Shown: piece by piece, positions 34,783 through 44,235 of the stretch | Numbering within the stretch: position 1 is the stretch's first letter | Layout of the letters: each line of letters starts with the position of its first letter | From: Rhizophlyctis rosea | Lineage: Eukaryota; Chytridiomycota; Chytridiomycetes; Rhizophlyctidales; Rhizophlyctidaceae | DNA: 64,000 nucleotides | Reading direction: 5' to 3' | NCBI GenBank assembly: GCA_027596075.1 | Contig: JADGJC010000083.1 | Coordinates: 62,001-126,000 of the forward strand | Program-made: the position numbers and the translations under genes | The notes under the pieces: model-generated | What the model saw: the letters and a program-made list of their open reading frames with translations, nothing else | What the model was told of the DNA's origin: nothing | Database searches by the model: none

Positions 34783-35439
34783 TTCAGCAGAGGTATCCAA
34801 GGTTGAGGTGTGGGAAAGCGGAACGAAGAGGAAAGGGGTTCCGATTTTGACGGGTGGGATTCGTGGATGTGGCTTGGGTGTGCTGCGCCCGGTGTGTTTA
34901 TAAATGGCAGTTTATCCCGAAGGGGCGTTATTGTCATACCAAGTTGCTGGACCATTTCCCCGCAGTGTGGCATTGCAAACATGGGGCATTGTCTGTGCAC
35001 CCCATTTGCATATAGACCCCAATACGCGGCATTGCTGGAACCCGAGTCCCTTTGGAGGCACAGACTTGCATCACTCCCAACCCACAAGGCTGCGGAAAGG
35101 AGGATGCAGGAGCTGGGAGAACTTCCTTTTCAACGGGTGGGTCCTACGCGGGTCCGTACTGAACGCCTATCTGTCAACTCAAAAATATATTTTATGGTCA
35201 CTATCTGCCGCTGGGATACCAGTATTTATACGCAGGCATACTGCTCACCTTCCCGTAGCAGTACCGCGCGTTCGCAGGCCGAGTACCTGCTATGTCGACA
35301 GTTTTGAGGTAGGGTGTCCGCTGCTGGAACTGAATTTGGAAGGCAAAGCAGCTGACCAGCATCACTCGCACGTAGAAAACCTATTCAGACCATCCGCTTT
35401 TGTGGTTTACCAGCCCCCCGCTCTGATTGGCAGGCGAAG
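34783..35439. other. Intergenic: divergent promoter region
   Basis: Between MDP-1 (minus) and a single-span protein gene (plus). A 188-codon plus-strand frame at 34904 has no domain, is Cys/His/Trp-rich in a random way and is judged non-coding. No RNA gene seen. Confidence 0.4.
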
Positions 35440-36299
35440 ATGTCCGATCTACATAAGCGTCAGAATGTGACATTACCAATTCCTGAAACTCTCACTTCTA
35501 CTCCCGCACCCACTATATTCACGTCGCCAAGTCCTTATCCATCTCCAAAATCAGAGAACAGTGACGAGTCAAATTGGTTCAAAACACCTCTTCTTATTTT
35601 AGGTATGAAGTCAATGTTTACATCCCTATCTCCGTAAACAAATGTAAACAAACAAAATAACCCAACCCTCAAAATACAGCTCTCGTCATATCTATCTCCG
35701 TTATCTTTTACCTAATCTTCCGTCACTGCCGCCGCCGCAATTTCGGAAACTTCGACGAGTCCGTAGCATATCTACCAACTCGCGATGGCCGACTCGTCAC
35801 AAGTGCAGACGGATCTATACGATTCGTTTCGGCAAATGGGATACCCTTGGAATGGACACCGCGCGGATTTAGGCCCTTTAATTCGGACGTGATGAATACA
35901 CCATTGGAAACAGCAACGGTAGTGGAGGTCGAACCTTTACCTAAGTACGAACCACCCGCACCGACGTATCAGCCGGCTGTTGTGGAAACAGGAGGTGGGA
36001 ATGTGCCGATGCGGTTTGGAGAGGGAGCGGGCAACAATGGGAACGAGCTGGTGGGAAGGGGAGGGGGAGGAGGAGGGGTGGGTGGTGGTGGGGACGGAGC
36101 GGTGTTGACTATTCCATTACCCGAGCGAGCGCCTTCATATCGAACATATCGATCATCATACGTAGGATCGGTCGCCGGGTCAGAAGGGGGAAGATCCGAT
36201 ACCACACATGGCGGCCCACCGCGCGGAACACCTTCACCAGTCCCACCAGTCCCGCCAATAAACCAGCGAGCGTCGGCTCAGAGTCGGGATGCGGGGTAG
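35440..36299 (+). CDS. Single-span membrane protein with Gly-rich cytosolic tail, unknown
   Basis: Two exons (35440-35602, 35680-36299) encode 260 aa. After a Ser/Pro/Thr-rich N-terminus of ~48 residues (a likely glycosylated ectodomain, NVTLPIPETLTSTPAPTIFT) comes one membrane span, LLILALVISISVIFYLIF, split by the intron and followed by a strong basic stop (RHCRRRN). The tail includes LPTRDGRLVTSADGSIRFVS, LEWTPRGFRPFNSDVMN, a Pro-rich LPKYEPPAPTYQP and a Gly-rich run around residues 195-215. There is no signal peptide, so it is probably a type III-like protein. I do not recognise a family. Fungal wall-sensor proteins have a similar layout, which is only a weak hint. Confidence 0.62.
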
Positions 36300-36726
36300 A
36301 ATCGATCACACACATCTATTGCATCCGTCTTTCACACTAATTCCGCAAAGCAAGAAAGAGCATTCAGCGCATTCATTGCAACAGCTATACACCTGTAGAT
36401 CAGCATGGGAGTTTTGCAACAGAGGCTTGTGGGATCCTTGTGGTAGTCCCCTGTGAAGGATTCTTGTCCGAATCCATGCTCTGTTGAAGGCGAATGTTTA
36501 CAGCCACACTTTTCAGTCATGACAATGAACAGGATGTTCCGTTGGATGCAAATGCTTAGATCACCTACAAGAAGCGAAGACGACGAAAAGAGAATATGGA
36601 GTCTCCAGTCAACGTTTTTCGGGTCTAGTCAAGGTTCCAGGTGCCACTCTCCAGCAGCTGATTCCAAATTTTCAGAGTCATGTTTGCTGATGTTGCACTA
36701 CATACAATGCGGACCTGAGCTTTTGT
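36300..36726. other. Convergent 3' flanks
   Basis: 3' regions of the single-span gene (plus) and the FKBP gene (minus). The plus-strand frame at 36453-36803 overlaps the last FKBP exon in antisense and has no domain. Confidence 0.4.
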
Positions 36727-38067
36727 TTACTCTATGGAAAACAGCTCGACCTCAAAGATCAGTGGACAGTTGGGCGGTATCCTACGGAAAGCGCAGGCAT
36801 TAGAAATGAATGACATCAGGACCGAATGTGAGGAGAACGCAAAACTCAGCTCCCCCCACCTCCCCATGGCGGAATATGTAAAATCACAGCAATGATAGAA
36901 ACACATACTTAGCATCCGGCAACCCCTTCTTCCCATATGCCCATTCACTTTCTATTGTCAATTTCGCTTTCTCCCCTTTGGACATTGTCAGAAGACCTTC
37001 ATCCCAGCCCTTGATCACCCGGCCGACTCCAACTGTTGTTTTGAAGATGAGGAGTGTTAGTACACCTGGCGGTAAATTGGCAAAAAGGTATGACAACAGA
37101 CCCTTGAACTTCAGTGGAACTGGCTTCTTCTTCCCCAAGTTAGTGTCAAACACCTTTCCGTCCGGTAGTGTGCCTGTGTAGAAGCATGCCACGGTGTCAC
37201 CCTTCTTTGGGAAATTGGTGTTGTCGCCCTTTTTGAGGACTTGTTTGGTGTATTTTGGTGATTCTGGTGGTGTGTCGTCCTGGAGATATAAGACGGTTCA
37301 GATGGGCGAGTCAGGGGTAAATTTAGAACATGCACTAGTCGAAAATGATAGAATGGCAGGAATCTGGAACCAATGACGACAACCACTTCCTCAGATTGAC
37401 AACTTATTCCATCACTCGGTTTGAATACAATTGGAATTGTTTGATATTTACATGACAGAAGATAGACCTCAGCCACAACTTCCCGTCAATCCCCACTCCG
37501 GCGCGATGCCCTCCACTGTCTCTACGCCCGACTGCCCAATATATGCATGTACGATGATCGATCACACTAACCTTCTTCGTCTCCTTCTTGACATCAGCTA
37601 CAGGGGCACTCGCTGCGGCTTCCGCAACAGCAGCAGCCGCCTGCTCCTCCAACGATTCACCTTCAGCGCGGAATGCGCCTGATTCAAACAAGGCATTGTA
37701 TGCAGCGATCAGGTCCGGCTTTTTGGCGGTTTTTGTGACGTTTGCAAGTTTTCCGTATAATTTTCGATCTTTGAGGAACTATTATGTGAATGATTTAGCG
37801 TCTTTCGAAGGACAAGATACTGGTATGTGTAATTTTTTACTATGGTGTTTACGTACCTGGTAGGTGGCATGATCGTGCAAGAAGGACACCAAGTCTGAGA
37901 ACGTTTAAGAGATTGGGACAGAGGTGATCGGTTATGAAAAAAAAAGCCCATTTCTAAATCAGTGCGACCAAGCGTGGGAGATCAGAACAAGTCATGGCCA
38001 TACCCTTTTTGGAGACGTTGTCTGTCTCCAGTTCTGCAGCTGTCCAAGGCGGAGTTGGTTGGGTCAT
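36727..38067 (-). CDS. FKBP25-like peptidyl-prolyl isomerase with N-terminal BTHB domain
   Basis: A multi-exon minus gene from ATG 38067 (MTQPTPPWTAAELETDNVSK) to TAA 36727. The first part forms the basic tilted helical bundle domain of FKBP3/FKBP25 (DLVSFLHDHATYQ, LYGKLANVTKTAKKPDLIAA, YNALFESGAFRAEGESL), which binds DNA/RNA in animal FKBP25. An acidic/Ala linker follows, then YTKQVLKKGDNTNFPKKGDT and the FKBP catalytic domain: VACFYTGTLPDGKVFDTN, KPVPLKFK, VGVGRVIKGWDEGLLTMSKG, KAKLTIESEWAYGKKGLPDA, IPPNCPLIFEVELFSIE. The FKBP pocket motif (GWDEGLL, AYG, IPPN) is intact. The protein is predicted nuclear and a rapamycin/FK506 binder by family. The domain order and the LKKGD-x-TNFPKKGD linker are diagnostic. 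Confidence 0.93.
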
Positions 38068-38272
38068 TGTTGCCGGTGGATGTTTGCAAACAAATTGTGA
38101 AAGATGAGAGCGAAGTAGGAGCGAAGGGCCAATCTTAGAAACTTCTTGGATGGGCAAACCCCGAGCCGCGAGCCGAACTTTTGGGTGGTCGTGCGGCTAA
38201 ATTCACACAGGCAAATCGCGTCACGCAAGCCACCTCTTGTGCTGTCGTTCCCACAAGATCTTGTTCCAAAAT

Positions 38273-38280
38273 ATAAAAGG
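38273..38280 (+). promoter_or_regulatory. TATA box of the aldo-keto reductase gene
   Basis: The sequence atataaaa sits 40 bp upstream of ATG 38314 and 150 bp upstream of the in-frame ATG 38422. Its closeness to the first ATG makes the choice of transcription start relevant to which protein form is made. Confidence 0.6.
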
Positions 38281-38313
38281 GACTCCACCCCTCTACTGTC
38301 GTCCCTGAAGACG

Positions 38314-39396
38314 ATGGTTAGCCGTCTTCTCTCAAACTTAATTTTCGCTCAAAGCAAACATTCAGTTGCTTGTCATACCATCCATTCTGTCAATCTTCCA
38401 TCATTGATTCGCAAAAGAACCATGTCATCCATCCCAACCACCACACTCTCGAATGGCAAGACCATTCCCGTTCTGGCTTTCGGAACCGGCACTCGCTGGT
38501 ACAAAGGTCCCAACGCTGACGGTCCATTGGACCAAGCCCTCATCACCAGCATTGAACACGCCTTGGAAGCTGGCTTCACTCACATCGACGGTGCAGAGGT
38601 ATATCCGCGTCTCTCGCAATGAAAAACACCCACCAAACCAAACTCACACCATCCCCCCTCCCAGACCTACGGCACAGAACGCGAAATCGGCGCCGCGATC
38701 CAAAACTACCTCTCCAAATCCTCCACTCCCCGCTCAACCCTCTTCATAACCACCAAAGCCTACCAATCCCTCCCAGACCCCTACACAGGTCTCCAAAATT
38801 CCCTGAAACGCCTCAACCTCACCTACGTAGACCTCTACCTCGTCCATGCTCCCTTCTTCGACCGTTCCAAAACGTCTCTTACAACCGTCTGGCGCGCCCT
38901 CGAACGTGCCGTCGATGATGGCTTGACGCATTCTATTGGTGTATCGAATTTCCGGAAGGAGGATTTGGAGGAGTTGTATGCGATAGAGGGGGGCTTGAAG
39001 TACGAACCCGTCGTAAACCAAATCGAGTACCACCCGTACCTCCTCTCAACTTCAACAATCCAACACCTCACACCCTACCAAACAACACACAACGTAAAGA
39101 TCGAGTCATACTCTCCACTCCTCCCACTTACCAAAGCCTCCGGCGGACCACTCGACAGTGTCGTTGAGGAAATCGCGAAAGCAAAAGGAAAGACCACCGC
39201 TCAAATATTGTTGAAATGGAACTTGCAACAGGGAAATGTGGTGGTGACGAGTTCGGATAAGGTTGAACGGTTGAGGGAGTATGTTGATGCGACGGCGGGG
39301 TGGGAGTTGAGTGAGGAGGAGGTAGGGAGGATCGAGAGTGCGGGGAGGGAGAAGAAGGTTAGGCAGTATTGGGGGAAGGAGTTTGGGGATGTGTGA
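38314..39396 (+). CDS. Aldo-keto reductase (AKR) with possible mitochondrial and cytosolic forms
   Basis: Two exons (38314-38598, 38665-39396) encode 338 aa. AKR landmarks are all present: GKTIPVLAFGTGTRWYKG, catalytic tetrad Asp/Tyr in HIDGAETYGTEREIGAAI (split by the intron), Lys in LFITTKAY and His in DLYLVHAP. SIGVSNFRKEDLEEL and PVVNQIEYHPYLLS follow, then the NADPH-binding KTTAQILLKWNLQQGNVVV. Two in-frame ATGs compete: 38314 adds 36 residues rich in Ser/Arg/Leu with little acidity (VSRLLSNLIFAQSKHSVACH), like a mitochondrial presequence; 38422 starts the compact enzyme. A TATAAAA box at 38273-38279 lies only 40 bp before 38314, so transcripts may start between the two. It reduces aldehydes or ketones with NADPH; substrate unknown. 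Confidence 0.9.
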
Positions 39397-39732
39397 AGGA
39401 ATGGGAGGTGGTCGTGAGGCCGATTGTATTTAGCTTGTGATTCTGTAATTTATATGGGCGATCTGTTCACACATCTTAGGTGACAAGAGCCGCCAGGGTG
39501 TTTCCTACATGAAGTTTACATGTGCCAAATTTCTGCATTTCTTCAATTCTATCTGCAATTCAGAAGAACGGCAGAACATGTTCCTCATCACATGGTCAAA
39601 AAATCTGATGCAAGCCATGTCTGACCATTTCAAGTGTGCAACCTATAAACATGTGTTATTCTTTACATACTAGGGTATACAATCATTTACACGCACGATA
39701 TATTGCTCAAGCGAAAACCGGGACCCCGTGCG
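39397..39732. other. Convergent 3' flanks
   Basis: Between the aldo-keto reductase stop (plus) and the CK1-like kinase stop (minus). A+T-rich; nothing recognised. Confidence 0.4.
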
Positions 39733-41916
39733 TTAGTCTCGGTCATTTCTCCATCGATGACCAGCCTCACCGGCCCTCCGATAAAACTCCCCACTGGACC
39801 TCCCATATCCTTCGCCCCCACCCTGACCTCCACGACCCCGCCCCCTCGCATCGCCTCTCGACCCACCCCCTCCGCGATGCCATCCCCGCCCACCGTACCC
39901 CCCGCCATCCCCATCGCTCTTACCCCCTCCCCTGTTCGCCCGCCCAGGACTCCCATCGCCCCCTCTCCATCCCCGCCCGTCCCCGTCCCATCTGCCAATT
40001 TCATCGCTCCTCCGGGTATACCCAGCCAATCCCCCACCATCTCTACCCTGCGGACTACCTCCAACCCCATCGTGTCGCCGCCACTCAGGAGGAGTTCCTC
40101 CTCCGCTCGCACCTCTAGACTGGCTCCGACTCCTAGGCGTCCCTTCAGTCGGCCACTGAGCCGCATCATCCCTTCGCTCGCCCCACCGGTTCGGCTCACC
40201 CCATCCGTCCGTCACCTTCCCTCCCCAGCCTTCATACGGGCTGGGCGCGCCCCATCCGTTCGTATGTATATCGTCAGAAGGATGTTTCTTCTGGTCTTCA
40301 GAAGGCTTTTCGCCCGATCCCCACGCGTCCGGTTGGTAGGTCAAGTGGTGTTGCGAAGAGGGAGCTTCTTGACCAGTTGCATGGGCTGACGACTGAGGCT
40401 TCTGCCCAGTCGGCGCATGCGAGCTGCTATCCAACTCCGCCCGGGCACCGTACTGCGTCTCCCCTTCACTCCATGCAATGACGCTCTCATCGCCCTCTCT
40501 TCGTAGGTCGTCCCACAACTTCCGGAACAACTCTGATGATGGACGCGTTAGTATTGATATACTCCAAGAAACAGTGGACATTAATCACCTTTGCAGTACG
40601 CGTAATCCGGCTCCTCCGTGAAACTGAGATCCCGCGTATACTCCAAAAATATGGAAAACTCTGCCGGCATCCCCGAAGTAAGATCGGCAGTAAGGGTATC
40701 TGACTTACACTCGCCGATTTTACGCCATCCTTCTGTTGACGTCAGCGCACGCATTCCGACCCATGGCAAAGACCTACAGGCACCGAGTTATTAAAACTTT
40801 ATGAGAAGGATTGAACGCTTGAGCGATACTTGCCCCCTCAGAAACTCGATCAGAATATACGCGAGACTCTCCAGATCGTCCCTGCGCGTATGCTCGCTCC
40901 CTTTGTGGACATTGACGCTCGCGTATCGAGCAGTCCCCGTCTTGTGTTTAGGCTTTTTACTTCTTCGACTCGCATTCCTGATATGGCGCCCATCTTCACG
41001 GTAAAAGGCCGCAAGACCGAAGTCGATAACATATATCTTTGGGTTACGTGTCATGTCTTCGCCGAACTGACCAACGCAGAACTGGTCGGGTTTCTGTATG
41101 TCGCTCGTCAGTTTTATGGGTTCCGCAATACCGTTAGATGCAGAGCGCACATACCACGTCCCGAAAGACAACGCCAGCGCGATGAATATCACACAATCTA
41201 TCCAGCATCTGAATAGCACAGTATGCGACAGTTCGGACAGGGATAGTATGTGAAGGCGACGCGTTCAACATCTGCTTGAGCGATGGGCCCAACCGATCCA
41301 TCACTAAAATCTTGAATGACCCGTCGTCTCCAAAGTGGTGGATGCGAGGAAGTCCACTGATCCCGGAAAGTGCCTGGTACATTTTATCTGAGAGTAAGGA
41401 CGTGAGCTGGGGCAGAGAGTTGTAAGGAAGTGAAACGCAACTTCGGGCATACATTCATGTTCTAGGTTATGTCCTGAGGACTTCAGCTCTCGTTTGACGG
41501 CTACCGGTGCTTGCGTCTGTATGTCTGCGCCTGTCGAAAAGATGTTGAGCGTCTGGTGCTTTTGCAAGTCGAGAACATATGTGTTAGCGCGACATACCTC
41601 CAAACACTTCCCCAAAGCTGCCAGCACCGATCTTCCCCTGGGCAGAAGATTAGTACTTGCCACGAAAGGTTTTGCCAAATTATGAAGCGCAAAGCCCGTA
41701 ACTTACATCAATTTCCCATTTATCACAGACTATTTTCGGCATTGGCGCACCCGTTTCAGGTGGGGCCGACAAGGAAGTCGAAGCGCTGCCGTGAAAGCTT
41801 GTAGGGGAAGGGTCCCAGTTGCTGGACCATGCCGATACTGCTGTTTCCGATGAAGGGGAAGGTGATAGCGTGGATTGTTGGAAGCGGGCTACTGGACGTT
41901 TGTCAGGAGTTGACAT
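39733..41916 (-). CDS. CK1-family protein kinase with altered catalytic loop and Gly/Arg-rich tail
   Basis: A multi-exon minus gene from ATG 41916 (MSTPDKRPVARFQQSTLSPS) to TAA 39733. Kinase landmarks: glycine loop GKIGAGSFGEVFG, VAIK-type Lys in APVAVKRELKSSG, LPRIHHFGDDGSFKILVMDR, DFG motif VIDFGLAAFYRED, and the CK1-specific KHKTGTARYASVNVHKGSEH plus RRDDLESLAYILIEFLRG and LPWVGMRA. The catalytic loop reads FRDV then KPDQF across an intron, where CK1 enzymes have HRDIKPDNF: the His is Phe and the metal-binding Asn is Gln. The C-terminal ~250 residues are disordered, first Ser/Gln/Trp-rich with WG motifs (NGWGAPSPYEGWGG, DGWGEPNRWGE) and then a Gly/Arg-rich RGG-type run. It may be low-activity or a pseudokinase; RNA binding by the tail is inference. 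Confidence 0.85.
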
Positions 41917-42022
41917 AAGTATGTTGTTTGAGTTCAAAAGATTTACTCCGAGAAAGGACGAGAAAACAAGGCAAAGCAATTGTGGGAAAGCGAAGGGAAA
42001 GTGGGGTTTTGGACGCGTCGAA

Positions 42023-43009
42023 ATGACTCGCGCGCAGCCCTGTCCAAAATCTGTTTTGAACCCCACTTCAGCAACTTTATTCTGCCTTCACTTTCCCACA
42101 TCACTTATCGCCAATCTCACGAAAGGCCAAGAAGAAAAAAGACAACACCGAAACGCCTGCCGTTCAATCCAAAACCCTTTCTATGCCTTGTACAAGCGAC
42201 CTGATGTGATTGCTCGTCGCAGGCCACAGAGTGGCATCTATTCCATATCGGACGTCTTTGAAGTCGTCTACGAGAGATGGGGCACGGGCGACGGTATTAC
42301 TCAGACAGTCAACAGGCCAGGAATCATATGCGGCCATTGGGTAACGGAGTGGGAGAAGGGCACGGGCGATGTGACCATCATAACATTAGATAATAGCATC
42401 TCCCAATCCGCGAAGCGCACGCGTATCCGCCCAAACCCCGCTTTCTTCGACATCAACGAGACTGCCTTGGCGTACACCGTTTATGTTCCAGAACCTGAGG
42501 CTCCCTATCGCGCTCTACTTAACGTTGTACGTCTCGTTGACGACACGCAGATGGCCTCTCATGTTCTCCCCGATGCGTCAAAATGCCGCCACCTTACCGT
42601 CACCCGCCTCAACGTTCTGCTACATTACGGCACGGAATGTGAGGTTTTTGATCTCAAACTGACTTCTTCCTACAACCTGCCACTTCTCAGCGACCTTTTC
42701 GGGCTTGATCGCCGCCATCCTCATGATTGGCAGTTTAATGACTGGTTGGGAATTCACAATCCGACTCGGAGAGCCTGGGGAACTGCCGATGCCGGTCTAC
42801 ATCTACTGGACCCGAAAACCAGAACACGTCAATTCTTCACACCCTTGGGCCGCTGTTTTTACAATGATGGGCGTGCTTCGCCGGAGGGTCCGTATGACGA
42901 TGGATATTGTTTCACCACAATTGAATATCCTGTCGATGAGGCGGGGAGCAGGACGGGAGCAGGGGGCCATTTACGGCATTATTGGCGGTGGTTGGAACGG
43001 GTTTCCTAA
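42023..43009 (+). CDS. Uncharacterised protein A; paralog of the gene at 44236-44956
   Basis: The frame ends at TAA 43007-43009; the coding character is convincing from about 42220. Characteristic segments are GIICGHWVTEWEKGTGDVTI, FFDINETALAYTVYVPEPEA, LLNVVRLVDDTQMASHVLPD, LTVTRLNVLLHYGTECEVFD, LHLLDPKTRTRQF, CFTTIEYPVDEAGSRTGAGG and HYWRW. The same motifs occur in the same order in the gene at 44236-44956, so this is a two-member local family. No known domain is recognised; the alternating short hydrophobic strands look like a beta-propeller-type repeat (inference only). The start is uncertain: ATG 42023 is in frame but the first ~65 residues lack any counterpart in the paralog, and an acceptor at 42222 could mean an upstream exon. 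It is divergent from the CK1-like gene. Confidence 0.55.
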   Translation: MTRAQPCPKSVLNPTSATLFCLHFPTSLIANLTKGQEEKRQHRNACRSIQNPFYALYKRPDVIARRRPQSGIYSISDVFEVVYERWGTGDGITQTVNRPGIICGHWVTEWEKGTGDVTIITLDNSISQSAKRTRIRPNPAFFDINETALAYTVYVPEPEAPYRALLNVVRLVDDTQMASHVLPDASKCRHLTVTRLNVLLHYGTECEVFDLKLTSSYNLPLLSDLFGLDRRHPHDWQFNDWLGIHNPTRRAWGTADAGLHLLDPKTRTRQFFTPLGRCFYNDGRASPEGPYDDGYCFTTIEYPVDEAGSRTGAGGHLRHYWRWLERVS

Positions 43010-43150
43010 AGTGATGCGGCATTCTGCAGGTTACGGGAGTTGGATATAAAGTTGCGTCATCTAGATAGCTGTACCCTTCTTCAAGCCGAGATATTTAAGG
43101 TAGAAAGTGATGCATGAGTCTGAAGTTCATATAATGTCGTATGTGAGAAT
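43010..43150. other. Spacer between gene A and the inverted Fanzor remnant
   Basis: 141 bp with no feature. Its right edge at 43151 is where homology with the Fanzor 3' flank begins abruptly. Confidence 0.4.
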
Positions 43151-43467
43151 GTATTTTCTACACACCCCTCTCCGGGGTTATGCATACGAATCAGTATGCC
43201 AGAGTAAATTACAGTGCTCGTGCTACCTAATGAGCGGAGAGTATAGACTAGACATATCTAAACTATACAATGTGCAACTGAAATCTGAGGGGAACGCCGA
43301 TGACAGACGCAATGACAGAAAGACGGGGTACGTATTTTACAGGAAGATGGGGAATGCAGGTATTCAACGGGAAGGCTCGGCCCTCATAAACTCGTCGTCT
43401 GCAGTTCCGCCCAGTATTCTGTCGGGGGCTCATACTTGTACTCGTTGGGTGGTGGCAAGTTCCATTC
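43151..43467 (-). mobile_element. Inverted, truncated copy of the Fanzor gene 3' end plus conserved 3' flank
   Basis: Read on the minus strand, 43467-43384 encodes the last ~27 residues of a Fanzor (EWNLPPPNEYKYEPPTEYWA, ELQTTSL, TGA), differing by a single residue (N for D) from the same stretch of the gene ending at 46474. The following ~230 bp match the 3' flank of that gene, including an ATTTCAGTTG-x-TCATTGTA-type block (tcagttgcacattgtatagt here), CTATACTCTCCGCTC, the GCATAC...GTATGC hairpin and the ACCCC...GGGGT hairpin, and stop at GTAGAAAATAC. A segment of about 65 bp (roughly 43288-43368) is present here and absent from the other copy. Nothing upstream of the final codons is kept, so it is a 3'-end fragment or a short non-autonomous derivative. 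Confidence 0.85.
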
Positions 43468-44235
43468 TGCAGTAGTTGGAGAGCGCGTCCGGCTGATCAT
43501 GAGGGACTCGTAGTCAGGGGAGACAACCGTCGGGAGACAACCGTCAACTTTGAGCACCTCCCTGTAGCTGAGCCATTGCGTTCGTCATGCTGCCGGGAGC
43601 CACTAACTTCTACATGCGTCCACGACTCTGTGCTCCTCTTTTCATTTTCGTATTGGTTCCCGGAGCATTTTCACTTTTTCTTTTCTTTCCAGATTCATTT
43701 AGATGGCAGCTCTTGTTGGTATCCGCAAACAGAGCAGCTAGCTGGCTCCGGTCCCTTGGGGGAATCGCATCCTTGTTGAAGACGCATGGATGCGCGGGAG
43801 GGTTCGAATCCCTCTCGGAGTCATATTGTGATATGGCGTTTGATTGTTTCAATAATATGCGAACGCTTCTCCATTCTCACTTTTTGTTTTCCAATGTAGT
43901 GCTGTGGCTGTGATGGAAGGGAAGTTCAGGGACGTGTATCGGTCGTTGGGTGGATCAGGGTGGAACATATGAATATTGACGAGAGATCGAGGTTTTCATA
44001 GACCGGACCTTGATGTTTGGCCGCAAAAGTCAAGAGGAATTGGGTCGACCAATGGAAGTGTTGGGATTTTGAAAGCAAGGGGATCGAACATCTTTTCATC
44101 TACAAGTCCCGTATTCATTGTCCCATATGATACATAGGCACCAATCAGGCTATTGCCCGACGAAAACTGAGCAATGCATCGTGCTGAACCACACTATTTT
44201 GTAATTGACTCCTATGATATAACAGTCCTAAAGTC
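43468..44235. other. Spacer inside the Fanzor island, with a tRNA-like 3' half
   Basis: No protein gene. A 14-bp direct repeat (gggagacaaccgtc, about 43517-43545) is followed by unique sequence. At about 43741-43825 there is a tRNA-like segment: a hairpin like a long variable arm (gcatggatgc), a perfect T arm (GAGGG-TTCGAAT-CCCTC) and a pairing CGGAGTC tail. A proper D arm and anticodon arm could not be built, so it is not called as a tRNA. Confidence 0.5.

Noticed and set aside
34904..35470. 188-codon plus-strand frame, preceded by a TATA-like sequence
   Set aside because: No domain, random-looking composition, overlaps the start of the next gene out of frame, and the TATA-like sequence touches the ATG.
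36453..36803. 116-codon plus-strand frame
   Set aside because: Overlaps the last FKBP exon in antisense and has no recognisable features.
39703..40389. Pro/Ser-rich 228-codon plus-strand frame
   Set aside because: Antisense of the Gly/Arg-rich tail of the CK1-like kinase; GC-rich coding sequence commonly leaves the opposite strand open.
43107..43475. Open plus-strand frame of 122 codons
   Set aside because: It runs antisense through the inverted Fanzor 3' fragment; the minus-strand reading is the homologous one.
43741..43825. t​RNA-Leu or tRNA-Ser gene call
   Set aside because: The T arm is perfect, but a D arm and an anticodon arm could not be formed, so it is only reported as tRNA-like.
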